From Yeosuana sp043876835 (GTDB taxonomy: Bacteria; Bacteroidota; Bacteroidia; Flavobacteriales; Flavobacteriaceae): a DNA stretch of 64,000 nucleotides. The notes under the pieces were generated by a model. The model did no database searches, was not told where the DNA came from, and saw only the letters and a program-made list of their open reading frames with translations. A program made the position numbers and the translations under genes. Numbering within the stretch: position 1 is the stretch's first letter; each line of letters opens with the position of its first letter. The stretch spans positions 248,001 to 312,000 of the forward strand of contig NZ_JBAWJZ010000001.1 in NCBI RefSeq assembly GCF_043876835.1, read 5' to 3'. Positions 1-9,903 of the stretch are shown here, one piece after another.

Positions 1-1174
1 CTGTTCCTCCTCCTCTACCTACAGAAGCATATAATACAGTTGATAATGAAGATCTATCACTTATTTTATAATCCCAGTTTAAAGAGGCAATTGGTTTATG
101 ATAAAAATTCTTAGTTGAATTAAATTCTTTACCATTTAAATAACCATGGTTGTAATTATATTTGATCCCAAATTGTAAATATTGGGCAAGAGTAGCTCTG
201 TTAAAAAAACTACCTGTTCTTTGATTATGGGTTTGAGGTGCTCCTGTAACTGTTAATTGTAAATTATGGTTTCCTTTATCGTATCCAAACCCTAAAAAAT
301 AATTATATCCAGCAAATTCAGTTCCTTGAATATACCCGTCTCCTGCCGTTCTACTCAAAATTATAGAGGTTGCAAAACCGTTTTCCATTTTCCCTGTTGA
401 ATATGAAGCAACTGTTTTAAGGTAATTATCATTACCTGTTGTAAAACCAATTGAACCTCCTTCTTTCCTATCGGTAGTTTTAGTAACAACATTTATTGTT
501 CCTCCTACAGAAGAAATTGCTAATTTAGAAGACCCTAGACCTCTTTGAACCTGAATTCCTGTAGCCACATCACTTAAGCCTGCCCAATTAGACCAAAACA
601 CGGCACCATTTTCCATGTCATTAACGGGTACACCATTAATCATAACAGCTACATTGGTTTGGTCAAAACCACGAACATTAATTCTTGCATCTCCAAAGCC
701 TCCTCCTGTTTTTGTTGCGTAAATTGACGGAGTAGAATTTAAAATTTCCGGTAATTCTTGGCTACCTAACTTTTCTTGAATCTCAGCAGCTTTAATAGTT
801 GAAACAGCCACTGGTGTTTCTCTATCCTTTGCAAAATCCACAACTCCTACAACCACTATTTCATCTAAAGAATTGTCAGAAGTTAAAGTTATTTTACCAA
901 AATCTTTACTGCCATTAAAAGATAATGTTACAGTTCCATACCCAACATAAGACACCACTATTTGTCCAGAAGTAGCTTGTGTTGTTAAAGAAAACTTTCC
1001 ATCGAAGTCTGTAGATACTCCATTAGTAGTTCCTTTTTCAATAATATTTGCACCAGGTAGAGGTGCGTTTAAATCTGCATCCATTACCGTTCCTGTAATA
1101 GTGCTTTGTGCCATTGCAACTGTAGAGAAAATGAGGGCTACAGTCAGTAAAAAAAATTGAGTAGTTTTTTTCAT
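1..1174 (-). CDS. TonB-dependent receptor, N-terminal part (runs off window start)
   Basis: Outer-membrane receptor that takes up a large substrate using TonB energy; the substrate cannot be told. Translation from the ATG at 1174 gives a signal peptide (MKKTTQFFLLTVALIFSTVAMAQ), then a CarboxypepD_reg-like domain (about residues 24-105, with the usual PLPGANI and DFDGKFSL signatures), a plug domain (about 120-235, with RINVRGFDQTNVAVMINGVPVNDMENG) and the first barrel strands. About 391 codons are present; the rest of the barrel lies before base 1. The gene reads away from the pgi operon, which ends 168 bases upstream on the same strand. A TAnnTTTG element at 1212-1219 may be its promoter. 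Family is secure, substrate unknown. Confidence 0.93.
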   Translation of the reverse strand, partial: MKKTTQFFLLTVALIFSTVAMAQSTITGTVMDADLNAPLPGANIIEKGTTNGVSTDFDGKFSLTTQATSGQIVVSYVGYGTVTLSFNGSKDFGKITLTSDNSLDEIVVVGVVDFAKDRETPVAVSTIKAAEIQEKLGSQELPEILNSTPSIYATKTGGGFGDARINVRGFDQTNVAVMINGVPVNDMENGAVFWSNWAGLSDVATGIQVQRGLGSSKLAISSVGGTINVVTKTTDRKEGGSIGFTTGNDNYLKTVASYSTGKMENGFATSIILSRTAGDGYIQGTEFAGYNYFLGFGYDKGNHNLQLTVTGAPQTHNQRTGSFFNRATLAQYLQFGIKYNYNHGYLNGKEFNSTKNFYHKPIASLNWDYKISDRSSLSTVLYASVGRGGGT

Positions 1175-1211
1175 AATTTTAATAAAGATTAAATTACTTG
1201 AATTAGTGTAG

Positions 1212-1219
1212 CAAAAATA
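1212..1219 (-). promoter_or_regulatory. Putative -7 element of the TonB receptor
   Basis: On the minus strand the bases read TATTTTTG, an exact match to the Bacteroidota -7 consensus TAnnTTTG, 38 bases before the receptor ATG. I do not see a TTG at the expected -33 position, so this is a moderate call. Confidence 0.35.
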
Positions 1220-1342
1220 AGCATAAAATTATATAGTTTATTAACTTATTGTTAACAAATTTCATGCTAATCATCAACACTTTCTTATGGGTTCTTTACT
1301 AAAATCTTATAAAAAAGAATATTCTTGAGAAATCAATAAAAA

Positions 1343-2962
1343 CTATGTTAATTTTTTGTAGTATTCTAAAAGATTGGATGTTGAAGAATCGTGATTATTA
1401 ATTGTATTAGATTTAAACTCTTTTAAAATTTTACTAGCTAATTGTTTTCCTAACTCAACACCAAATTGGTCATAGCTAAAAATATTCCAAATAATGCCTT
1501 GAACAAATATTTTATGTTCATACATAGCTATTAGTTTTCCTAAACTTTCTGGAGTCAATTTGTTAATAAAAATGGTATTAGTAGGCTTATTTCCAGAAAA
1601 TACTTTAAATGGCACAAGCGTTTCATTGGCTCCTTCTGCAATTACTTCTTCCTTTGTTTTACCATTTAATAAGGCTTCGGTTTGTGCTAAAAAGTTAGAA
1701 ATTAATTTGTCTTGATGGTCTTGATTACCATGTAACGACTTAACAAAACCAATAAAATCGGCTGGTATTAATTTTGTACCTTGATGAATCAATTGGAAAA
1801 ATGCATGTTGAGAATTGGTTCCTGGTTCTCCCCAAATAATTGTTCCTGTTTGATAATCTATAGTATTCCCATTTCTGTCAACACTTTTTCCGTTGCTTTC
1901 CATAATACCTTGCTGTAAGTAAGTAGCAAACTGACTTAGGTATTGAGAATATGGAATGATGGCTTCACTTTCAGCATTAAAAAAGTTATTATACCATACA
2001 CTTATTAAAGCTAAAATTACTGGAATATTACTTTTGAAGTCTTCATTTTTAAAATGGGTGTCCATTTTATGAGCTCCTTGTAATAAACTATCAAAATTTT
2101 TATATCCAACAGCTAAACTTATTGATAAACCAACGGCACTCCAAAGAGAGAATCGTCCTCCAACCCAATCCCACATTGGGAAAATATTAGAACCATCTAT
2201 ACCAAAATTCTTTACGGTTTCAATATTTGTAGATACCGCAACAAAATGTTTAGCAATAGCATCTTCAGAAGCTGATTTTAAAAACCACTCTTTAATAGTA
2301 TTGGCATTTGAAAGTGTTTCTTGTGTAGTAAATGTTTTTGAAACTATTACAAAAAGCGTGGTCTCTGGATTTAACTTTTTAATCACTTCATTTACATGAT
2401 CACCATCTACATTACTTACGAAATGTGTGGTTAAGTGATTTTTATAAAACTGTAATGCTTCAACTACCATTGCTGGTCCTAAATCGGAACCACCAATACC
2501 TATATTTACAACATCAGTAAATGCTTTACCTGTAAAACCTTTTCTAACCCCATTAACAACTTCATTAGTAAACGCTTCTATTTTTTGTTTAACTGCATAA
2601 ACTTCTGGCATAACATTTACACCATCAACTATAAAAGTAGCCGATTTTGGAGCACGCAATGCAGTATGTAGAACCGCTCTTCCTTCCGTTTGATTAATGA
2701 TTTCTCCAGAAAATTGGCATTCAATAGCTTCTTTTAGCTTAACTTCTTCAGCTAATTGAAGTAAGTATTTTAATGTTTCTTCAGTGATTCTGTTTTTTGA
2801 AAAATCCACATAAAAATCTTCCCATTGAATGGTTAATTTATTCGCTCTCTCTTTGTCTTGAGCAAATAAATCTTTCATGTGCACATTTTGTAATGTATTA
2901 AAATGTTCTTGAAGCTGCTTCCATGAACTGATTTTTGTAGGATTTATGTTAGGGAGTGTCAT
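1343..2962 (-). CDS. pgi: Glucose-6-phosphate isomerase
   Basis: Cytosolic enzyme interconverting glucose-6-phosphate and fructose-6-phosphate in glycolysis and gluconeogenesis. The 539-residue length is normal for the long bacterial family. Visible signatures: NIGIGGSDLGP (about 153-163), the first PGI signature DWVGGRFSLWSAVGLS (265-280), the catalytic glutamate in GIMESNGKS (E355) and the catalytic histidine in GTNSQHAFFQ (H386). Its ATG overlaps the TAA of the upstream M23 peptidase gene by one base (TAATG), so it is the last gene of a DUF3108, tryptophan dioxygenase, M23, pgi operon. Identification is secure. Confidence 0.98.
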   Translation of the reverse strand: MTLPNINPTKISSWKQLQEHFNTLQNVHMKDLFAQDKERANKLTIQWEDFYVDFSKNRITEETLKYLLQLAEEVKLKEAIECQFSGEIINQTEGRAVLHTALRAPKSATFIVDGVNVMPEVYAVKQKIEAFTNEVVNGVRKGFTGKAFTDVVNIGIGGSDLGPAMVVEALQFYKNHLTTHFVSNVDGDHVNEVIKKLNPETTLFVIVSKTFTTQETLSNANTIKEWFLKSASEDAIAKHFVAVSTNIETVKNFGIDGSNIFPMWDWVGGRFSLWSAVGLSISLAVGYKNFDSLLQGAHKMDTHFKNEDFKSNIPVILALISVWYNNFFNAESEAIIPYSQYLSQFATYLQQGIMESNGKSVDRNGNTIDYQTGTIIWGEPGTNSQHAFFQLIHQGTKLIPADFIGFVKSLHGNQDHQDKLISNFLAQTEALLNGKTKEEVIAEGANETLVPFKVFSGNKPTNTIFINKLTPESLGKLIAMYEHKIFVQGIIWNIFSYDQFGVELGKQLASKILKEFKSNTINNHDSSTSNLLEYYKKLT

Positions 2963-4275
2963 TATTTTACTTGAGAAATTAAATTATTCTGAATTGTTTC
3001 TTTTTCCTTTTCTTCTTTAACAGGAATGCTATCCAACTTTGCTTTTATAGGTTTAATAAATTCAAAGTATTTTGCTTTAAGATTTTCTGAGATTGGTTCT
3101 GATTCTGGTAATTTTTCTTTTAATGGATCTACTTGTTTTTTGTTTTTCCAGAAACGATAACACACATGTGGCCCACCAGTATTACCTGTCATTCCAACCC
3201 AACCTATTACATCACCTTGCTTAACGAACTGACCAACCTTAACTTTTCGTTTTTGCATGTGAAGATATTGTGTTTCATAGGTTCCATTATGTCTTATTTT
3301 CACATAATTACCATTACCTCCTTTATATTGAGATTCTATTACAGTTCCGTTAGCAGTTGCCATAATTGGAGTTCCAATTGCAGCAGCAAAATCAGTCCCT
3401 TTATGAGGTCTTAAAGCGAAACCATAGTAGGCAATTCTTCTGTTTAAATTGTATCTTGAAGATATTCTACTAAACTGAACTGGTGCTTTTAAAAAAGCAC
3501 GTCGTAAGTTTTTTGCTTCCTCATTGAAAAAATCAGTAAATTTTCTAACAGAATCCGTTTCAAATTTAAAGGCATAAAAAGGTTCTTTATTATATTCCAT
3601 ATAGGCAGCTTTCACATTTTGAATACCTGCATAAATAGTATCATCAATATATTTATCGGTATAAATAACTTTAAATCTGTCACCTTTTTGAAGTCTGTTG
3701 AAATCAATGGTCCAAGCATAAATTTCATCAGCCATTTTATAAGCTAATAAAACACTTAACCCTTGATCTACAAAAGCATTTGAAATATTGGTAGTAACTA
3801 CACCTGTTGCTACTCTTTCAACATATTTAATTGGCTTTCTGCTTGTGTAAGCATGAATGGAATCTTGAAAATTAACAACCACATACTCTTCAATGTTAGG
3901 TTGATAAATAAAGCATCTAGGAATTTCTAAAGAATCTTTAGAGCACAATAATGTATAAGGTTTCCCAACCTGAAGTTTTCTAATATCAAATGTATCTTTT
4001 GCTTTTTGAGCTATATTAAAAATCTTTGTATAGTCAATTTTATTTTTTTCTAAAATTAAACCAAAACTATCTCCTTTACGTATTGTGTCTCTCTTAACAA
4101 CGTAATCATTTAAATTAAAACCAAATTCATAAACATCTGGTGTTACAACTGCAATATCTTGAAACGATTCGTCTAAATTTGTCTCTTCATTATTCTTACA
4201 AGCTACTAAACTTAGTGCCAATAAAAAGAGTATTAAACCTCTGTTCCCCAATTTTGTAATTCCTCTTCTGTCCAT
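2962..4275 (-). CDS. M23 family peptidoglycan endopeptidase, lipoprotein
   Basis: Predicted envelope-anchored murein hydrolase. A longer frame opens at 4329, but that would overlap the dioxygenase gene by 97 bases. The ATG at 4275 (or a TTG at 4254) places a lipoprotein signal ending in LSLVAC near the N-terminus, so I take 4275 (437 residues). A LysM/OapA-like middle region precedes the C-terminal LytM domain. Zinc-site residues are HKGTD (H291, D295), YLH (H339) and GPHVC (H370, C372); the usual HxH is HxC here. It overlaps the dioxygenase gene by 43 bases and pgi by one base, so it is translationally coupled. The family is clear; whether it is an active hydrolase is less so. Confidence 0.9.
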   Translation of the reverse strand: MDRRGITKLGNRGLILFLLALSLVACKNNEETNLDESFQDIAVVTPDVYEFGFNLNDYVVKRDTIRKGDSFGLILEKNKIDYTKIFNIAQKAKDTFDIRKLQVGKPYTLLCSKDSLEIPRCFIYQPNIEEYVVVNFQDSIHAYTSRKPIKYVERVATGVVTTNISNAFVDQGLSVLLAYKMADEIYAWTIDFNRLQKGDRFKVIYTDKYIDDTIYAGIQNVKAAYMEYNKEPFYAFKFETDSVRKFTDFFNEEAKNLRRAFLKAPVQFSRISSRYNLNRRIAYYGFALRPHKGTDFAAAIGTPIMATANGTVIESQYKGGNGNYVKIRHNGTYETQYLHMQKRKVKVGQFVKQGDVIGWVGMTGNTGGPHVCYRFWKNKKQVDPLKEKLPESEPISENLKAKYFEFIKPIKAKLDSIPVKEEKEKETIQNNLISQVK

Positions 4276-5150
4276 AAATCTGGAAAAAATATTCTTCTCT
4301 GATATTTTGGATGCATGTATTTTACCCATTCACTTCCTCCTGTTGCTTCGGTGGTTTTACCACCAATGTTTAAATAATGATTTGCTGTGTTATAATGTGC
4401 CATAACCCATTTTATGTTTACCGTGTAATCATAATGGCGCATGGCATTTATTAATTCTTTATTCTCCTTTTCAACTTGTGGCAAAGCTTTAAATTTTGTC
4501 CACAAATTGTGTGTGTTATAAAATTGCGTAAATCTAATAAATTCATCTTTGTATTTCTCCTCAAAAACTGTTAATGTGTAACTTTTTTTGCCAGTTTTAT
4601 AATCTTTCCCTGCTGCCTGCCAATATAAATGTTCAAAGGCATTCTCATACGATGAATTTCTGTCTATTGTTTCCCTAAATCGTTTGTCAATTAAATTAAT
4701 AAGCTCTGTAGAAGCAAATTCGATTTTTCGGTATTGCGCGCTTTGAAAACCACTTGCAGGTGTTAATGAGGTTCTGAATTTGTTGTATTGGTCAACATCC
4801 ATTCCATCTTTCATTATACTGAAAGAAGACGTTAACATGTCAAAATATCTGCTTATTCGCATCAGTTTTGATGAAAACATTGCAGCATCAACATTTTCGG
4901 TGGTAGCAACTTGCTCAATTTCTCCAAGGATCATTTTAAACAATAATTCATTGATTTGATGATACATGATAAATACCATCTCGTCTGGCAAATTTGTTCT
5001 AGGTATTTGAAGATTTAATAAAGAATCTGTATGAATGTAGTCCCAATAGGTTATTGGTTTACTGTACAATAACCCTTCTAAATGAACATCTAAATCTTGT
5101 CCTAATTTTTGATATTTCTCTTTGAGTTGATTTGTTGTTTCTGTTCCCAA
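4233..5150 (-). CDS. kynA: Tryptophan 2,3-dioxygenase
   Basis: Cytosolic haem enzyme that opens the indole ring of L-tryptophan to N-formylkynurenine, the first step of the kynurenine pathway. The 305 residues cover the all-helical family fold. Recognisable elements: the active-site histidine in FIMYHQINELLFK (H64), the substrate carboxylate-binding segment FRTSLTPASGFQS (R126), the likely haem-ligand histidine in VMAHYN (H252) and the TGGSEW loop (270-275). It starts 5 bases after the DUF3108 gene stop and overlaps the M23 gene. No other kynurenine-pathway gene is present, although tyrosine-degradation genes lie just upstream. Confidence 0.94.
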   Translation of the reverse strand: MGTETTNQLKEKYQKLGQDLDVHLEGLLYSKPITYWDYIHTDSLLNLQIPRTNLPDEMVFIMYHQINELLFKMILGEIEQVATTENVDAAMFSSKLMRISRYFDMLTSSFSIMKDGMDVDQYNKFRTSLTPASGFQSAQYRKIEFASTELINLIDKRFRETIDRNSSYENAFEHLYWQAAGKDYKTGKKSYTLTVFEEKYKDEFIRFTQFYNTHNLWTKFKALPQVEKENKELINAMRHYDYTVNIKWVMAHYNTANHYLNIGGKTTEATGGSEWVKYMHPKYQRRIFFPDLWTEEELQNWGTEV

Positions 5151-5155
5151 CGATA

Positions 5156-5938
5156 TTAATTTTTTACAACAATTCTAAACGGATGTTTTAATCCTTTAAA
5201 AGCCTCAAGGTCAGCTCTTAACGAACCAACTCTTAAATCGGCCTTGATGCGCAAAGGTAATTTATTTTTATCTTTTGTAACCCAAAGTGTCAAACTTTCT
5301 TCTTCTTTAAAAACACGTCCAGCCATAACATATGGTCTGAATTTTAAAGTTTCAATATCACCAAAATCAGTGTTTATGGTTTCTTCTCCAAGATATTGTA
5401 GTTTAAATCCATAATTTTCTTCGTCAAAAAACATATCTACTCTTACTTCATCACCAACCTTTAGCTTATCAACGTCCAATTTATTTCTTAAATAATAGTA
5501 GGTCGATACCATGTCTTGAATATTTGGAGACGTATCATATACTTTGTTGACATTATTCTTTTTATCATTTATATAGGCTTTCTGATTGGCTTGGTCAAAT
5601 TTTATTTCTAAATTTTTGGTATGACCACCTTCATCTATATCTCTTATAAACTTATAAGGCAATAATGTTTTTGTGTCAAAATAACTTTCATACCTGTCTT
5701 TTACTTTGAAAAACCATTTTATCATTCCTGATGTCCAGCCTTTTCCAGTAACATGATAAACATCTCTCCCTTCTAGTTTTGTTTCGTTGACAGATAGTGT
5801 GGCATTTCCAGCTTTTAACCAACCACTATAGCTCATTCTGAACTTAAACCACTCTCCATCGCCAAAGGAGGAATTATTTTGAGCAACAGAAAGTTGTACA
5901 GCAAGTATGGTAATACATATAAGTAGTTTCTTCTTCAT
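5156..5938 (-). CDS. DUF3108 domain protein, exported
   Basis: Periplasmic protein of unknown function. The 260 residues begin with a signal peptide (MKKKLLICITILAVQLSVAQ). The rest is the DUF3108 beta-rich fold, with typical segments: GEWFKFRMSYSGWLKAGNATL, DRYESYFDTKTLLPYKFIRD, QDMVSTYYYLRN and LWVTKDKNKLPLRIKA. It is the first gene of the operon with tryptophan dioxygenase, the M23 peptidase and pgi (5-base gap to the next gene). An envelope role fits the adjacent peptidase better than the dioxygenase. Family is secure, function unknown. Confidence 0.88.
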   Translation of the reverse strand: MKKKLLICITILAVQLSVAQNNSSFGDGEWFKFRMSYSGWLKAGNATLSVNETKLEGRDVYHVTGKGWTSGMIKWFFKVKDRYESYFDTKTLLPYKFIRDIDEGGHTKNLEIKFDQANQKAYINDKKNNVNKVYDTSPNIQDMVSTYYYLRNKLDVDKLKVGDEVRVDMFFDEENYGFKLQYLGEETINTDFGDIETLKFRPYVMAGRVFKEEESLTLWVTKDKNKLPLRIKADLRVGSLRADLEAFKGLKHPFRIVVKN

Positions 5939-6031
5939 CTATTGGGTAATTGTACTTTTATCTTAATCTGTAAAAGTGGGTTCAATATACAAGAAAATAC
6001 AATTACTGTTCCAAAAATATTAAAACAAAAA

Positions 6032-6063
6032 AACTCCATCAAAAATTAATGATGAAGTTTTTC
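6032..6063 (-). terminator. Rho-independent terminator after hppD
   Basis: Read on the minus strand, AAAAACTTCATC and GATGGAGTTTTT form a 12-base-pair stem with one U-G wobble around a 10-base AT-rich loop, ending in a T run. It lies about 20 bases after the hppD stop. Confidence 0.75.
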
Positions 6064-6083
6064 GTTCTAATATTAAATCTGTG

Positions 6084-7244
6084 TTAAAGGGTTCCTCTAT
6101 TTGCCTGTTCTCTTTCTATTGACTCAAAGAGCGCTTTAAAGTTACCAGCACCGAAACCTTTTGCTCCCATGCGCTGAATAATTTCAAAAAACAATGTAGG
6201 TCTGTCTTCAACTGGTTTTGTGAAAATTTGCAATAAATAGCCTTCCTCGTCTGCATCGACCATAATAGACAATTTTTGGAGTTCGTTCATATCTTCTTTC
6301 ATCATGCTTTTATGCTTCCCTAACCTTCGTGGAATATCATCATAATAGGCCTGAGGTGGTGGTGGTAAAAATTCAACGCCTCTTGCTTTTAGTTGTGAAA
6401 CAGTTGCAATTATATCATCGGTTGCTACTGCGATGTGTTGTACACCAGAATCTTCATAAAAATCTAAATACTCTTCAATTTGAGAGCGTTTTTTCCCTTT
6501 GGCCGGTTCGTTTATTGGAAACTTGATCCGCCCATTGCCATTACTCATTACTTTACTCATTAAGGCTGAATATTCTGTATGAATTTGTTTATCATCAAAG
6601 GATAAAAAATTCTCAAACCCCATCACATCTTCATACCATTTTACCCAAGTGTTCATTTGTCCCCAACCTACATTGCCAACCATATGATCGATATATTTAA
6701 GTCCTACAGAAGTTGGATTGTAATCTGACTCCCACTTTCTGAAACCTGGTAAAAATGTTCCATTATAATTTTTACGTTCAACAAACATATGGACTGTTTC
6801 GCCATAGGTATAAATTCCTGCTCTAACAACTTCTCCATGTTCATCCTTTTCAACAATGGGTTCCATGTATGATTTTGCCCCTCTTTTAGTGGTTTCTTCA
6901 TAAGCACTTCTGGCATCTTCAACCCAAAGTGCAACTACTTTTACACCATCACCATGTTTTACAATATGATTATTAATCGGTGATTTGCTGTTTAAAGGTG
7001 TTGTTAATACCAACTTGATTTTGTCTTGGATTAACACATAGCTTACAGCATCTTTTGAACCTGTTTCCAGTCCTTTATATGCATGTGACTGAAACCCGAA
7101 AGCGGTTTTATAAAAGTGAGCTGACTGTTTGGCATTACCCACATAAAACTCTACATAGTCGGTTCCTAACAGTGGCAAAAAGTCTTGTGCTCCTTCAAAT
7201 ATTTTTTCTAAACCGTAGTTTACTGATTTTATTTCTTTACTCAT
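6084..7244 (-). CDS. hppD: 4-hydroxyphenylpyruvate dioxygenase
   Basis: Non-haem Fe(II) enzyme converting 4-hydroxyphenylpyruvate to homogentisate in tyrosine catabolism. The 386-residue protein has two vicinal-oxygen-chelate halves. The C-terminal half keeps the three iron ligands: H187 (KYIDHMVGN), H270 (SGVQHIAVATDD) and E354 (LFFEIIQRMG). The family tail GFGAGNFKALFESIEREQ is intact. It lies downstream of hmgA, which uses its product, with a hairpin repeat in the 93-base gap, and ends at a terminator. Confidence 0.97.
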   Translation of the reverse strand: MSKEIKSVNYGLEKIFEGAQDFLPLLGTDYVEFYVGNAKQSAHFYKTAFGFQSHAYKGLETGSKDAVSYVLIQDKIKLVLTTPLNSKSPINNHIVKHGDGVKVVALWVEDARSAYEETTKRGAKSYMEPIVEKDEHGEVVRAGIYTYGETVHMFVERKNYNGTFLPGFRKWESDYNPTSVGLKYIDHMVGNVGWGQMNTWVKWYEDVMGFENFLSFDDKQIHTEYSALMSKVMSNGNGRIKFPINEPAKGKKRSQIEEYLDFYEDSGVQHIAVATDDIIATVSQLKARGVEFLPPPPQAYYDDIPRRLGKHKSMMKEDMNELQKLSIMVDADEEGYLLQIFTKPVEDRPTLFFEIIQRMGAKGFGAGNFKALFESIEREQANRGTL

Positions 7245-7257
7245 TTTAATAATATTT

Positions 7258-7328
7258 TAGCCCTGATTGCAGCGGCATCCTTTTTTATTTTCCTAAAAAA
7301 AGATACAGCTAAAAGCAGGAATTAGCTT
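7258..7328. repeat. Interspersed hairpin repeat, copy 1
   Basis: An imperfect palindrome fills the hmgA-hppD gap. On the plus strand the left arm carries CCTGATTGCAGCGGCATCC followed by a T run; the right arm carries an A run, GATACAGC, then AAAAGCAGG. Pairings visible are CCTG with CAGG and ATCcTTTTTT with AAAAAAaGAT. A related sequence with the same landmarks occurs at 56355-56438. From memory, stem-loops of this look are scattered through many flavobacterial genomes; whether it is a terminator, a structured RNA or a miniature mobile repeat cannot be decided here. Confidence 0.55.
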
Positions 7329-7337
7329 CAAATTAAA

Positions 7338-8495
<1,158 letters not shown>

Positions 8496-8676
8496 TTCTT
8501 TTAAATTTTAAGATTAGAAATTAAAGTTTAAAATGTAAGTCCTTAAACCTTAAAAAGATACGTAAAATTATGATAAAAGCCTTCTCATTCAGGATTTCTC
8601 TTGATGAGATAGTGTAGAAACTGTATTAAATCTTGCCAAAAAAGGTTCATATGTTAACAAATATCGTAAAAATTTG

Positions 8677-9723
8677 CTAACTAAGTATATTACTAATTCC
8701 TTTTAACCAATCTTCTATTGAAGTTTCATTGGTATTGTAGGCAATACTGCCATTGCCATAAGGCTGATATTTTTCAATCTTGGTCACTTTAAAAAACCCT
8801 ACAACAGGAATTTGAGCTGCACTTGCCAAATGCATCACGCCATTGTCTGGCGCAATAAAAATGCTTGTATTAGCCAAAAGCGCACACATTTCACGCACAT
8901 CTTTACTGTAAAGTGTAGGTGCCTTAAAATTGATTTTTGAAATATTTTCTATTGGCAATAATTCAATAATATTATGATTTGGGAAATCATTTTTTAATCG
9001 TTCGTATAAAATTGCCCACCAGTTTTCATCGTAAATTTTATTTCCCGTAGCATTGGTATAAATACAAATTGTAGGCTTATCATTATTGACTATATTTTTT
9101 AAAATTGAATTTCCTTTGTCTATTTCAGCCTTACTTAATTTGATATTTAACGTTGGAATTGGCTTGTTGTTTTCTGGAAATCCTATTCTTGTTAAATAAT
9201 ATCGTAAATTATAAATCGGGTATTTTGATATATGATCGTAATCATCATACTTTTCTTTAATCTCATCTATAGATTCTCCGAACATTTTATATTTAGCCTT
9301 TGCAAATTGCGTTGACAATCTTCCAGAAGATGATTTTTGGTCACCATTAATAACTAAATCATACTCATGCTTTTTCAACTTAGACCAGCAAAAAATATAT
9401 TTAATTAAATTTTTAAAAGGCTCTCTTGGAAGCTGAATGATGTTTTGTACATTTTCATAATTCTCAAAAACTGCATGGGCAACACCTCCTTTTACAAATA
9501 AGTCTATTTTACAACCTGGAAAGGTTTCTATAACTTCTTGTACAAGTGGCGTTAACAATAACTGGTTTCCAAGTCTGTGATTAGGTCTTGAAATTAATAT
9601 TCTTTTTATTTCAGGTATTTCACCCGAATTTAAGTTAGTTTTTAAATGGGATTTTCCAATGTTTTTTGTTAGCTGATGCATTATACGCATCCTAATTTCA
9701 TTTATTCTTCTAGATACTTTCAT
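8677..9723 (-). CDS. Glycosyltransferase family 9 (heptosyltransferase-like)
   Basis: Predicted cytoplasmic transferase adding a sugar, possibly to the lipopolysaccharide core. The 348-residue protein shows the GT9 start ILISRPNHRLGNQLLLTPLVQEV (about 42-64) and the C-terminal donor-site block APDNGVMHLASAAQIPVVGFF (about 293-313). Family members act on LPS heptose or O-antigen sugars; the acceptor cannot be told here. It stands alone between hmgA and the patatin gene. An 11-base inverted repeat (9755-9814) precedes it. Confidence 0.85.
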   Translation of the reverse strand: MKVSRRINEIRMRIMHQLTKNIGKSHLKTNLNSGEIPEIKRILISRPNHRLGNQLLLTPLVQEVIETFPGCKIDLFVKGGVAHAVFENYENVQNIIQLPREPFKNLIKYIFCWSKLKKHEYDLVINGDQKSSSGRLSTQFAKAKYKMFGESIDEIKEKYDDYDHISKYPIYNLRYYLTRIGFPENNKPIPTLNIKLSKAEIDKGNSILKNIVNNDKPTICIYTNATGNKIYDENWWAILYERLKNDFPNHNIIELLPIENISKINFKAPTLYSKDVREMCALLANTSIFIAPDNGVMHLASAAQIPVVGFFKVTKIEKYQPYGNGSIAYNTNETSIEDWLKGISNILS

Positions 9724-9754
9724 GTGTCTATAATATTTGCTTTTGTGTGGCTCT

Positions 9755-9814
9755 ATGAAACATACTTAACAGACATAATTCTGTAGTTTTAAAGTTTAAG
9801 TTTGTATGTTTCAT
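9755..9814. repeat. Nested inverted repeat between patatin and GT9 genes
   Basis: ATGAAACATAC at 9755-9765 and GTATGTTTCAT at 9804-9814 are perfect 11-base complements. Inside them ACAGA (9770-9774) and TCTGT (9779-9783) form a second small stem. No T run follows on either side, so it does not look like an ordinary terminator; it could be an operator or a 5' UTR structure of the GT9 gene. Confidence 0.5.
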
Positions 9815-9903
9815 TCTAAGAATTAAAACTTTTTTGCAACAACAAAAGTATATTATTACCAGTTTTTAGCCTAACACTATTTTAAATGATTACATTTTAT
9901 TTG

